DNA from: Carallia brachiata
Lineage: Eukaryota > Streptophyta > Magnoliopsida > Malpighiales > Rhizophoraceae
Assembly: GCA_021464245.1 (NCBI GenBank)
Contig: JADCRB010000046.1
Span: 5,536,760 to 5,600,759 of the forward strand
Direction of reading: 5' to 3'
Length of the DNA: 64,000 nt
The notes under the pieces are model-generated. The model had not been told where the DNA came from. It worked only from the letters and a program-made list of their open reading frames with translations, and made no database searches. This document shows, one piece after another, positions 12,272 to 22,172 of the stretch. A program made the translations under genes and the position numbers. The first letter of the stretch is position 1; each line of letters starts with the position of its first letter.

Positions 12272-12790
12272 ATACATGTATATTAGAATACTTATATTTG
12301 TAAATTTAAAATATATGATTTATATTTTGTTATAAGATAAGATTAAAAAATTAATAAAACTAATAATTTTCTTAACAAAAAAGAAAATAGTTATTGTTAA
12401 TTTATGAGCTACACAGGATAATAGTGTATCATGTGAGAAGTTTGAGAAATAATAAAGTAAAAAAAAGAAAGAAAGATTACAACAACTTACAAATTGGTCT
12501 AACAGTGTGAGACTCACCTTTATGTTGGAAGTCATGGGTTCAAAACCCAAATCCTATATGATAAAGTAGAATTTTTTCTAATTATTGAGAGTGGGCAACC
12601 AGTCAACCTAAGACCGGTTCATCAGTCAGACCGGTTGAACCTGTCTGTTGACCGAGTTTTGACCGATTTGATCTCATAGGGACTTGAAGTTATAACTTGG
12701 ACCGGACCTCTGACTGGTCACCGATCTTATCGGTTGAACCGGCCGGTCTGATTGGTTGAACCGACCGATTCAGTCTGGGTTGACAACAAT
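12040..12790 (+). repeat. CCGGTT-rich interspersed repeat with tRNA-like boxes, copy 1
   Basis: Both ends are dense in GGTTCAAC/AACCGG/CCGGTT motifs in both orientations, for example near 12110-12160 and 12600-12780. The AT-rich middle holds a (TA)n run at about 12226-12269. At 12495-12507, TGGTCTAACAGTG resembles a Pol III A box. At 12536-12548, GGGTTCAAAACCC resembles a B box, and the spacing is like that of a tRNA. This pattern fits a plant MITE/SINE-like family, but I could not define clean ends or target duplications. It is repeated at about 19885-20612. Confidence 0.6.
12226..12269 (+). repeat. (TA)n microsatellite
   Basis: An uninterrupted run of alternating T and A lies within the CCGGTT-rich repeat. 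Its counterpart in the second duplication copy (20041-20092) is interrupted by TTAATATTA, so the two copies have diverged in length and sequence here. Confidence 0.9.
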
Positions 12791-13154
12791 GTAATAAATA
12801 AAAATTTAGCAAACAACAAAAATTAAAAAAATAAAAAAAAAATAAAAATAAAAAATTGACAACACCTCTAAACAAACTTTATATTTTTATTTTTTTGCCA
12901 TTTTATTAAGTTTCCACACTCGTTACAAGGCCTCCAATGCCATGTTCTCGAGCATAGGAATTTTTCATAAAAATTTTTATTATTATTTTGAGCTTATTTT
13001 TTGAGCCACCACTGGTAGCATCACATAATTACAATTATACTGAAGACATCAAATGTAACCCTTTATTAACGAAATGTAATTATAATGATAAAAAAATTAA
13101 ACAATAAATTAAAATAATAAAATAAAAATTTAAAATTATATGAGTGTTATTTTT

Positions 13155-13877
13155 GATATGGTGCACCGTAATTTTGCTATCGTGCGCCGAGCAAGAAGTA
13201 CTGTTTTGTGCTTCGATTTAGAGCTTTGTTGGCCCAGTGGTGGCCGTTCTATGGTTGGTTTGTAGTTTTCGGTCGGTCTGGTAGTGGTGGTGGGTGTTTG
13301 CTTTTGTGTTCCTCAGATCGTTCATTCTTGGTTCTCTCGACCGGTTCACCTTTGGGAGTACCCCTTCTCCCCTGCCTCCCTAAATCACGACAGTGGTTGA
13401 TGGGGGGCTGGGGAGGCTGCTTCTTTTTGGTTTTTATGGAGGGTCTTGTACACCTGATGTGCAATAGTTTTCTCGGCAGATCTAGCAGCAATGGCATTTT
13501 GTTGGGTCATGGGGGTAAGGATCTGGGTTCTAGATGCATCAGCCGTTGGATGTTGCCTCTCAATTCGAGCTGGCTCCTGTGGTTTCAACGATGAATTCGG
13601 GGGCTGTTTCCTTCGTTGTAGCCTATTGGCATTGACTGTGAGACTCGCACCGACGATGATTGGTGCCAGCGCTCTAGGTAGGAGCGGCTGTGGAGTCGTT
13701 TTCACTGATGGTTGTGTCCTATGGCTTTTGGGCTAATTGAGTTTGGGCTTAGTGTCTAGGTTTGTTCTGGTTGGGCTTTGTGTGTATGTTGGGCTGTTGC
13801 TGTAGTGTTATTTTGGGCCCTTGTTAGTACTGTTTAGTTCCTATTAATGCAATGATCTTTTCTACTAATGAAAAAAA
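13155..13877 (+). mobile_element. Probable LINE 3'-end fragment, copy 1
   Basis: The composition shifts abruptly to GC/T-rich for 700 bp. The last 150 bp consist of repeated TTGGGC/GGGCT words, followed by TTAGTACTGTTTAGTTCCTA, TTAATGCAATGATC and an A7 tail at 13871-13877. Plant L1-type LINEs commonly end this way, with T/G-rich 3' leaders and an ATTAATGAAAT-like end before a short poly(A). No reverse transcriptase or RNase H motif is present in this 5'-truncated piece. Open frames on either strand here are short and unrecognised. A target duplication was not found. The copy in the second repeat unit is at 20977-21703. Confidence 0.5.
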
Positions 13878-14125
13878 TTTAATGAAAAATAATGTTGAAT
13901 TTCCAAATCAAAGAGCCTTAACATAATATTAGCTTCTATTTCTCAATTTAGTTATGTGCATCAATGCATGAGGCCAGGCAGAAATGAGAGATGGGTATCG
14001 AGTTAAATATGCTTAAAATTGGCTTAAATTAATTAAGGAGAAGTGTCACCAAACGCATCATTAACTGCAGAGGGAAAAAAAACATAAATTGCAACAATGC
14101 AACTTATTGCCTTGTTTTGTTGATT

Positions 14126-14338
14126 TTTTTTTTTAACAAAAATAATAGTTAGCAGTTGATCAATTAATTATTAAAAGGAGGTGAAAAAATACAAATCCAT
14201 AACACAACATAAACACTCTTACCTATAAAGTGAACAACCTCACAAATATGAAAGATTTTATCGATGAGGGGGATTAAACCCCCTAAACGTTACTGGGACA
14301 TTTCCAGCAACCACCTCGGCTAGGCAGAGGTGGCTTTG
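14126..14338 (-). mobile_element. tRNA-derived SINE, copy 1
   Basis: Read on the minus strand, the element starts near GCCTAGCCGAGGTGGTTGC, which contains a good Pol III A box (TAGCCGAGGTGG). A B-box-like GTTTAATCCCC follows about 40 bases later. It ends in an A-rich tail, seen as the T-run at 14124-14134 on the plus strand. Both ends are flanked by the 10-bp direct repeat TTTGTTGATT (14116-14125 and 14339-14348), a target duplication of retroposition. The length of about 213 bp fits a plant SINE. It was present before the 7.8-kb duplication because the second copy carries it at 21948-22162. Confidence 0.78.
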
Positions 14339-14348
14339 TTTGTTGATT

Positions 14349-15830
14349 CTCTCTTTGTTTTTTGTTAGTTAACACATTTGCAAGGAAGGAAAATAAATGC
14401 AGCCTGGCGCGAAGCTGCCTGGCGTCAATTTTCGTTGGCCAGATTGGCACCAGTGAGTTTTGACTCTGACTTTTATTGCTAAATAGTATGCACTTAATTA
14501 ACGAAAAATTTAGGTTTAGAAGCTAAAAAATAAAGACGTAAGATAGATATAGAATAATCGATTAATTATTTTATATAATTAATTAATTAATATTTATAAA
14601 AAAATTAATATATTTTTTATCGATATTTTATTGCAATGATTAATCATTTAGGTGCGCAGACTAATTAGTCAATTATTATATTTCTATTTCTTATCTAATT
14701 TTTTTCACCTACATAATGAGACTCCAAAAATAGAATCACTGTGGTGCTCGTAAGATTAAAACTTACAACTATAAAAGTATTTTATTGACAAATACAATAC
14801 TTTATTAAATAAATTATAGAGTATTATCTTTATTTTTTTTTTTTTAATAGAAAAACAGGCAAAATCAATTATCCTAATAAAGGACCGATTGACATAACTG
14901 AATATGATTAATAACATAATATTGTTTACTTACTTTTTATTAACTTATTTTGTATATTATTATAATATAAATTATTAATATTATGTTATTAGTTATTTCT
15001 AACTGTATCACTCCTACCAAGTGTTTTTAATTGTCAAATAACGACAATGAATTTTAATACTTATCAAAAGTTTAAGTTGAAAATAAAAAAACTCATATTT
15101 ATTATAAATTATATTATAAATTTGTTAATTATTAATATAAGATATTAAAGAGTGTTTTTAATTGTCAATAATGATAATGAATTTTAATTTATTAAAATTT
15201 AAGTTGAAAATAAAAAGAACTCATATTTATTGTAAGTATGTTATAAATTTGTTAATTATTAATAAAGATATTAAACTCTTTAATGTGTTTTCTTAATATG
15301 TTAGTTTTGATTATACGTGATATAAGAAAATTACAATGAAATAAATTAAATTTATAAAAATGAGCTCAATTAATAAAACATAAATAGAAAAGATAAATTA
15401 AAATCTGATACTATATTAAATAATGATAATAAACATTAAAAACTTACCCAAAACTTAAATTAAAAATAAAAAAATTCATATTTATTATAAATTATATTAC
15501 AAATTTATTTATTATTAACACAGGATATTAAATCCTTCAACACCGAGAACAATTTATAGACTTGGGAATTTATATACGTGCCGTGCACCATCAATCAATT
15601 TTCACCAGTCTAATCGTACGGACAGTTTGTACCAAATTGTTGAAAGATCAGCATTATGTACAGTTTAAAAATATATATAATTAATTTAATAATATTTATT
15701 AATACATTTATTTTTTATTTTTAAAATTTAATATATTTTTTTATAATTTATTAATTTAAATCATTATATTTTTATTACACTTTCACGATTATGTATCTAT
15801 AATATACCTATAATTACATGACAAAAATAA
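14349..15830. other. AT-rich DNA at the right of duplication copy 1
   Basis: This stretch is extremely AT-rich, with no coding frame. Two short related segments (about 15018-15150 and 15153-15290) share TGTTTTTAATTGTCAA and AATTTAAGTTGAAAATAAAA in the same order, a small internal tandem repetition of about 135 bp. A third, weaker repetition follows at 15430-15520. Confidence 0.55.
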
Positions 15831-16155
15831 AGAGTAGAAAAAAAATTATTAAAAAGAAAATTATGAAAAAATAAAAATTTTTAAATAACGGTAGAAGTGA
15901 TAAAAAATATTAAATATTAATTTGTAAAAAAAAATTTATAAAAAAATATATTATTTTAATATAAGAGAAAGTTATGAAAAAATAGTTAGAAAGAAAAAAT
16001 AAATAATAATTTATAAAAAAAAGATATAAAAAAATAAATTATTTAAATAGTAAAAAATATTGTAAAAAAAATTGTGAAAAAAATGATCAAATAATAATTT
16101 TTTTTTTTTTTTGTCTCTCCCTTTCTCCAAAAATTCAAACGAGCCATAATAGAAA

Positions 16156-18292
16156 TAGGGATGGCAACAAGGCGGATTGGGGACGGGGATGCCATCCCCG
16201 ATCCCCGTCCCCACTTTTGAATTCAATCCCTGTCCCCACTTTTGAATTCAATCCCCGTCCCCGTCTCCATCCCCGGTTGGGACAGGATTTGAATCTCTGT
16301 CCCCGTCCCTGTAGGGATTGGGGATCCCCGCCTCCGCCCCATCCCCATCTTTAACAAAAGGATGTGATTGGTGACATTAATCAGCTTAGCAGTTATGGTG
16401 AAAAAATCACGTGCAATGTTTAGCAGGACGAGTTTGAGTTAGATTACAATTAACAAGGTTCAAAATTGCTTGACGGGCTATATTTATTCATTGACTAGCA
16501 AATCCGCGTAAAAAATTGGTATGGATGAAATGGATGGATTTTAATTTTTGATGTCCACTTGCCAGTACCAAGTAAGCAAGCAAGTACCCTAAAATGGCAT
16601 AGCAACGGGTGGGGCATTTTTCCTTTCCTTTCTTTCATTCCGTATAAGTATAGCAAGAAGAAAGGTTCTACTATTATGCATGACAAGTGATGTCATACAA
16701 TCCACATAAAGCCTTTCTCCACTTCATGCTCAACCACCGATGGACCTAGACAAGAATAAGTCCTCAAATATAAATCTAAAGCATAAAGAATCAATATTTC
16801 AACACCTAATTAACAATACAATGAGACATGAAAATGCATTATAGTTCAAGAATAATCATTTTCAAAGATCACAACAAAGTTTAAGACAAAGAAAATAAGA
16901 GGAAAGCACTAAGGGCACCAATTTCCTTTTCAAGTCTCTAGCATCTTCTCACTTTGTTAACTCAGTAATACAACTTTCCATTTCTTGAACTGCATTAGTG
17001 TAACAACAATATAAAAATTATAACCTTTAAAAAAACTAAAATCATTAAAAGTGTTATTTTTAATCCATCTTCTCACCAACTTTCCTAAAGCCCCTGATGG
17101 TGGGAAAGGGGCCTTGTTCTGTCATAATATAGTAAAAACTCCATCAAAACTTTGTTGGGTTAATTGGAAATGAACTGGAGGCAATTATTAAACCAAAACA
17201 AAAATTAAAAAACAAAAAAAAGTTGTAGCAGATACAGTGCAAGTAATCCCAAATTTCTGAAGACAGCAAACTTTGAAGGTTATGTCTTCTTCAATTCTTT
17301 TCTTTCTTTCTTTCTTTGTTTTTTCTCGAGAAACAAACAAGAAGAACACTTAGATGACATAGTATAGTTACAGTACACAATTTCAAGAATCGAAGGACAA
17401 AAAGGCAATCATTAGCCATGGCAGCCACAGAGAAAGGAGCGAAAACGGCCTCCTAGCCCTCCTCTGCTCGTCGCCAATACGGCCAAAAAAGCAAAAAAAG
17501 AGGAGGCAATATTCAATTCAGTGAGCCGCTAGGGGAAGGGAGGCGCAAGAAAAAAAATACAATCAATAAAGGTATCAATTAATCAGGAATACGAAAGAGA
17601 TAGATAGATATGAGTATTCTTACTTTCTTAGAACAGATTGAAAGTTTCCATCTTCTTCTTCATCAGCTACTTTGACCCGATCAAAAAAAAACAATCGTCC
17701 TGCTTCAACCGGTCTTTGTCTTTCTTTTCTGTCTCTCTCTCTCTCTTACTGAAACCCCCACATTAAAAAAAAACTTATGCTTTATATACTTATGTTCTAC
17801 ACTTCTGCCTCGATGCTTGCTTCCCACAATCCCACTAATGATTGTTTTTTTCTTTTTTTTCAATAAGTAATTTTTGATTGCTTCATATATTGGTGGAAGA
17901 GTTTAGACAAAAAGATCTGAGATATGTTGTTGGACTAAAGACTACCACCGTCGGGCTGCTTGGGAGAAGAAGAGGATAAGGAAAACTAAAGATGAAATTT
18001 AGGTTTTGGTGTAAGATTACTAGAATATCCCTATAAGTTTTTTTTGTATAAATATTATATTAAGGCTACAAAGGTAAATTAAATTACGGGTGGGGAACGG
18101 GGATGGGTACAGGGACGGGTATGGGGCGGGGACTGTCTATCCCACCCTCATCCCTGTCCCCGCTAAAAATTCCGGGAAATGGGGATCCCTTCCCTATTCC
18201 CTGGTCAAATTTGATTGACCCCGTCCCCATTGGGGACCGTTGGGGCGGGTACGGGTAATCCCCAAAGGGTACGGGTGAAATTGTTATCCCTA
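16156..18292 (+). mobile_element. Non-autonomous hAT element, copy 2
   Basis: It begins TAGGGATGGCAAC and ends GTTATCCCTA, with the same 8-bp target duplication AATAGAAA at 16148-16155 and 18293-18300. Because the target duplication and flanks are identical to those of copy 1, this is a passenger of the 7.8-kb segmental duplication and not an independent insertion. No transposase frame is present. The left subterminal region contains an extra 25-bp GTCCCCACTTTTGAATTC-type unit compared with copy 1. Confidence 0.88.
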
Positions 18293-18309
18293 AATAGAAA
18301 GTGAGGAGT

Positions 18310-18610
18310 ATCACAGAGAGCGAAAAAGAAGAGAAAATGAGAGAAAAGATGTTTTTTTATAAAAATAAAAAAAAATTCCAAATTTAAGAAAATATGAAAA
18401 GCTAGAAATTTTGGAAAAAATCAGAAATTTAAAACCTGAAAAAAAAAGATAAAAATTTAGCATGTCAATAACTATAGCTGATGTGGCAGTTGACGTGTTA
18501 AAACATATCCTACATGAAAGTTGACATAACGCCACGTGGATAAGTTAACGATAATTTAATGGAAAAGGATACATTTCAACTATGAAATTAATGTATGTAG
18601 TGTAATTCAA
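18310..18610 (-). repeat. Orphan copy of the Mutator-like right TIR
   Basis: This segment is the duplicate of 10460-10764, including TTATCCACGTGGC and AACACGTCAACTGCCACATC on the minus strand. The duplication starts inside the element and includes only its right half, so this arm has no partner within copy 2. Confidence 0.6.
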
Positions 18611-18819
18611 CCAAAAAAAAAAAAAAAGACAAAAAAACGAAAAATAATGAATTATAAAAGATGAGGCCCCGTTTGGTATGAATTTTAATTTCTGTTTTCT
18701 GTTTATTTTTCACAAAAAAAATAGAAAACATATTTGATATTAATTTTGTTTTCTGTTTTTGTTGAAAAGTTAAAAGGTATTTTTCAAAAAAAAAATGAAA
18801 AAAATAAAAACTACTTTGA

Positions 18820-19835
18820 TTTTGTTTTTCACTTTCTTTTCTATACTTTCTTTCACAACTTTTCTCTTTCAATCACCCTCTTTACCATGTCTCTCTTTAC
18901 TCATCCTCTCTTTATCCCTCTATATTTTTTTTCTCTCTGCTCTATTCTCTCTCTACCCTCTCTTCTCTCTCTACCCTCTCTCCCCTTTTTTTATCTCTAC
19001 CATTCTTTATCTATCACATCTCTCTCTTTTTTTTCTCTCTACTCATTCTTTCTCTACCCTCTCTCTCTCTTTTTTCTCTTTTGACCATTTTTTTACTGAT
19101 TCTCCCTTTACCCACTCTCTATTTCTCCTTTTTCTCCCTCAACCATTCTCTCTACTCATTCTCTCTCTACCATCTCTCTCTCTTTTTCTCTCTACCATTC
19201 TCTCTACTCATTCTTCTCTCTAACCCTCCTCTCTCTTTTTTTTTTCTCTCTACCATTCTCTGTCTCCCACATTCTCTTTCTTTTTCGCTCTACCATTCTC
19301 TCTACCCTTTCTCTCTCCTTTTTTCTCTCTCTCTATTTTTTCTACTCATTCTCTCTTACTCAGACTCTCTCTCTTTTTTCTTGTTTTACAAGTCTCTCTA
19401 ATCATTTTCTCTCTACCCTCTCGTTGTCTTTTTCTCTCTCTATCATTTCTTTACTCATTCTTTCTCCACCCTCGGTCTCTCTCTCTCTACCAGTCTCTCT
19501 ACTCATTCTCTCTCTACTCTCTCTTATTTCTCTCTCTATCATCTTTTTTACTTGTCTTTCTCTACCCTCTCTTTCTTTCTCTCTCTGCTATTCTCTTAAC
19601 TCGTTCTTCTGTACCCTCTCTCTCTCTCTCATTTTTCTCTCTCTACTATTATGTTTCTCATTCTTTCTCTATCCTTCCTCTTTCGGCCATCTCTCTACTC
19701 ATTCGTTTTCTACTCTCTTTCTCTCTCCTTTTCTCTCTCAACTCATTCTCTCTCTACCCTCTCTCTCTCTCTCTCTCCCCCCATTTTTCTCTGTATATTC
19801 ATACTTTTTACGATTTTCTCTTGCTACCTTTTTTT
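18820..19835 (+). repeat. 1-kb CT-rich tract, copy 2
   Basis: This is the counterpart of 10985-11990, with the same CTACC/CTCATTC punctuation of a homopyrimidine strand. Many small deletions separate it from copy 1, as expected for slippage-prone sequence. Its long Ser/Leu/Phe-rich open frames are artefacts of composition. Confidence 0.85.
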
Positions 19836-19884
19836 ATCTATTTTTTATTTCATAGAAAAAAACAAAAATTGACAGTAATAAACC

Positions 19885-20039
19885 AATGTAAGAACTGGAT
19901 AGTCATTAAAAAAATGCAGTGGTTCAAAGTTTAATCGGTTCAAGGTTTAACTAAGTTGAACCGATAAAACCGGTATTTAATTTTAAATAGAAAAAATAAA
20001 CATCTATATACTTATACATAAAAATTTATAAGTAATGTA

Positions 20040-20072
<33 letters not shown>

Positions 20073-20612
20073 TTATATATATATATATATATTCTATACA
20101 TGTATATTAGAATACTTATATTTGTAAATTTAAAATATATGATTTATATTTTGTTATAAGATAAGATTAAAAAATTAATAAAACTAATAATTTTCTTAAC
20201 AAAAAAGAAAATAGTATTGTTAATTTATGAGCTACACAGGATAATATGTGTATCATGTGAGAAGTTTGAGAAAATAATAAAGTAAAAAAAAAGAAAGAAA
20301 GATTACAACAACTTACAAATTGGTCTAACAGTGTGAGACTCACCTTTATGTTGGAAGTCATGGGTTCAAAACCCAAATCCTATATGATAAAGTAGAATTT
20401 TTTCTAATTATTGAGAGTGGGCAACCAGTCAACCTAAGACCGGTTCATCAGTCAGACCGGTTGAACCTGTCTGTTGACCGAGTTTTGACCGATTTGATCT
20501 CATAGGGACTTGAAGTTATAACTTGGACCGGACCTCTGACTGGTCACCGATCTTATCGGTTGAACCGGCCGGTCTGATTGGTTGAACCGACCGATTCAGT
20601 CTGGGTTTGACA
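19885..20612 (+). repeat. CCGGTT-rich repeat with tRNA-like boxes, copy 2
   Basis: This is the counterpart of 12040-12790. The A-box-like TGGTCTAACAGTG is at 20321-20333 and the B-box-like GGGTTCAAAACCC is at 20362-20374, both identical to copy 1. The inner (TA)n run (20041-20092) is interrupted. Confidence 0.6.
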
Positions 20613-20976
20613 ACAATGTAATAAATATAAAAATTTAGCAAACAACAAAAATTAAAAAAATAAAAAAAAATAAAAATAAAAAATTGACAACATCTCTACT
20701 TTATATTTTTATTTTTTTGCCATTTTATTAAGTTTCCACACTCGTTACAAGGCCTCCAATGCCATGTTCTCGAGCATAGGAATTTTTCATAAAAATTTTT
20801 ATTATTATTTTGAGCTTATTTTTTGAGCCACCACTGGTAGCATCACATAATTACAATTATACTGAAGACATCAAATGTAACCCTTTATTAACGAAATGTA
20901 ATTATAATGATAAAAAAATTAAACAATAAATTAAAATAATAAAATAAAAATTTAAAATTATATGAGTGTTATTTTT

Positions 20977-21703
20977 GATATGGTGCACCGTAATTTTGCT
21001 ATCGTGCGCCGAGCAAGAAGTACTGTTTTGTGCTTCGATTTAGAGCTTTGTTGGCCCAGTGGTGGCCGTTCTATGGTTGGTTTGTAGTTTTTCGGTCGGT
21101 CTGGTAGTGGTGGTGGGTGTTTGCTTTTGTGTTCCTCAGATCGTTCATTCTTGGTTCTCTCTCGACCGGTTCACCTTTGGGAGTACCCCTTCTCCCCTGC
21201 CTCCCTAAATCACGACAGTGGTTGATGGGGGGCTGGGGGAGGCTGCTTCTTTTTGGTTTTTATGGAGGGTCTTGTACACCTGATGTGCAATAGTTTTCTC
21301 GGCAGATCTAGCAGCAATGGCATTTTGTTGGGTCATGGGGGTAAGGATCTGGGTTCTAGATGCATCAGCCGTTGGATGTTGCCTCTCAATTCGAGCTGGC
21401 TCCTGTGGTTTCAACGATGAATTCGGGGGCTGTTTCCTTCGTTGTAGCCTATTGGCATTGACTGTGAGACTCGCACCGACGATGATTGGTGCCAGCGCTC
21501 TAGGTAGGAGCGGCTGTGGAGTCGTTTTCACTGATGGTTGTGTCCTATGGCTTTTGGGCTAATTGAGTTTGGGCTTAGTGTCTAGGTTTGTTCTGGTTGG
21601 GCTTTGTGCGCATGTTGGGCTGTTCTGTAGTGTTATTTTTGGGCCCTTGTTAGTACTGTTTAGTTCCTATTAATGCAATGATCTTTTCTACTAATGAAAA
21701 AAA
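20977..21703 (+). mobile_element. Probable LINE 3'-end fragment, copy 2
   Basis: This is the duplicate of 13155-13877, including the TTGGGC-rich 3' leader and an A7 tail at 21697-21703. It is nearly identical to copy 1, with only a few substitutions and indels. That conservation contrasts with the CT-rich tract and suggests slippage drives most divergence between the two units. Confidence 0.5.
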
Positions 21704-21947
21704 TTTAATGAAAAATAATGTTGAATTTCCAAATCAAAGAGCCTTAACATAATATTAGCTTCTATTTCTCAATTTAGTTATGTGCATCATGCATGAGGCC
21801 AGGCAGAAATGAGAGATGGGTATCGAGTTAAATATGCTTAAAATTGGCTTAAATTAATTAAGGAGAAGTGTCACCAAACGCATCATTAACTGCAGAGGGA
21901 AAAAAAACATAAATTGCAACAATGCAACTTATTGCCTTTTGTTGATT

Positions 21948-22162
21948 TTTTTTTTTTTAACAAAAATAATAGTTAGCAGTTAATCAATTAATTATTAAAA
22001 GGAGGTGAAAAAATACAAATCCATAACACAACATAAAACACTCTTACCTATAAAGTGAACAACCTCCACAAATATGAAAGATTTTATCGAGGGGGATTAA
22101 ACCCCCTAAACGTTACTGGGACATTTCCAGCAACCACCTCGGCTAGGCAGAGGTGGCTTTGT
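21948..22162 (-). mobile_element. tRNA-derived SINE, copy 2
   Basis: This is the duplicate of the SINE at 14126-14338, with the A box TAGCCGAGGTGG and B box GTTTAATCCCC on the minus strand. The same 10-bp TTTGTTGATT direct repeats flank it at 21938-21947 and 22163-22172. A few bases are missing relative to copy 1 (ATGA near the B box). Confidence 0.78.
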
Positions 22163-22172
22163 TTTGTTGATT

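Larger units (their letters stand above)
8027..15830 (+). repeat. 7.8-kb tandem duplication, copy 1
   Basis: From AGAGTAGAAA at 8027 the sequence matches, in order and orientation, the segment starting at 15831. The match runs to a common end ACAAAAATAAAG (15832 in this copy, 23664 in the other). Differences are scattered substitutions and many small indels, mostly in homopolymers and simple repeats. The bases AAAG are shared by the left boundary (8025-8028), the internal junction (15829-15832) and the right boundary (23661-23664). That is the signature of a microhomology-mediated head-to-tail duplication. Cargo: hAT element, CT-rich tract, CCGGTT repeat, LINE 3' fragment, SINE, then AT-rich DNA. 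Confidence 0.93.

Noticed and set aside
12495..12548. A genuine tRNA gene
   Set aside because: The A- and B-like boxes are present, but the flanking sequence cannot form a full cloverleaf with a 7-bp acceptor stem. It is treated as a tRNA-derived module in a repeat.
13208..13736. Overlapping open frames of 81-128 codons on both strands, repeated at 21205-21562
   Set aside because: Frames on both strands overlap, lack recognisable motifs and sit in a probable LINE 3' end. The copy-2 frames are altered by single-base changes, so coding function is not supported.
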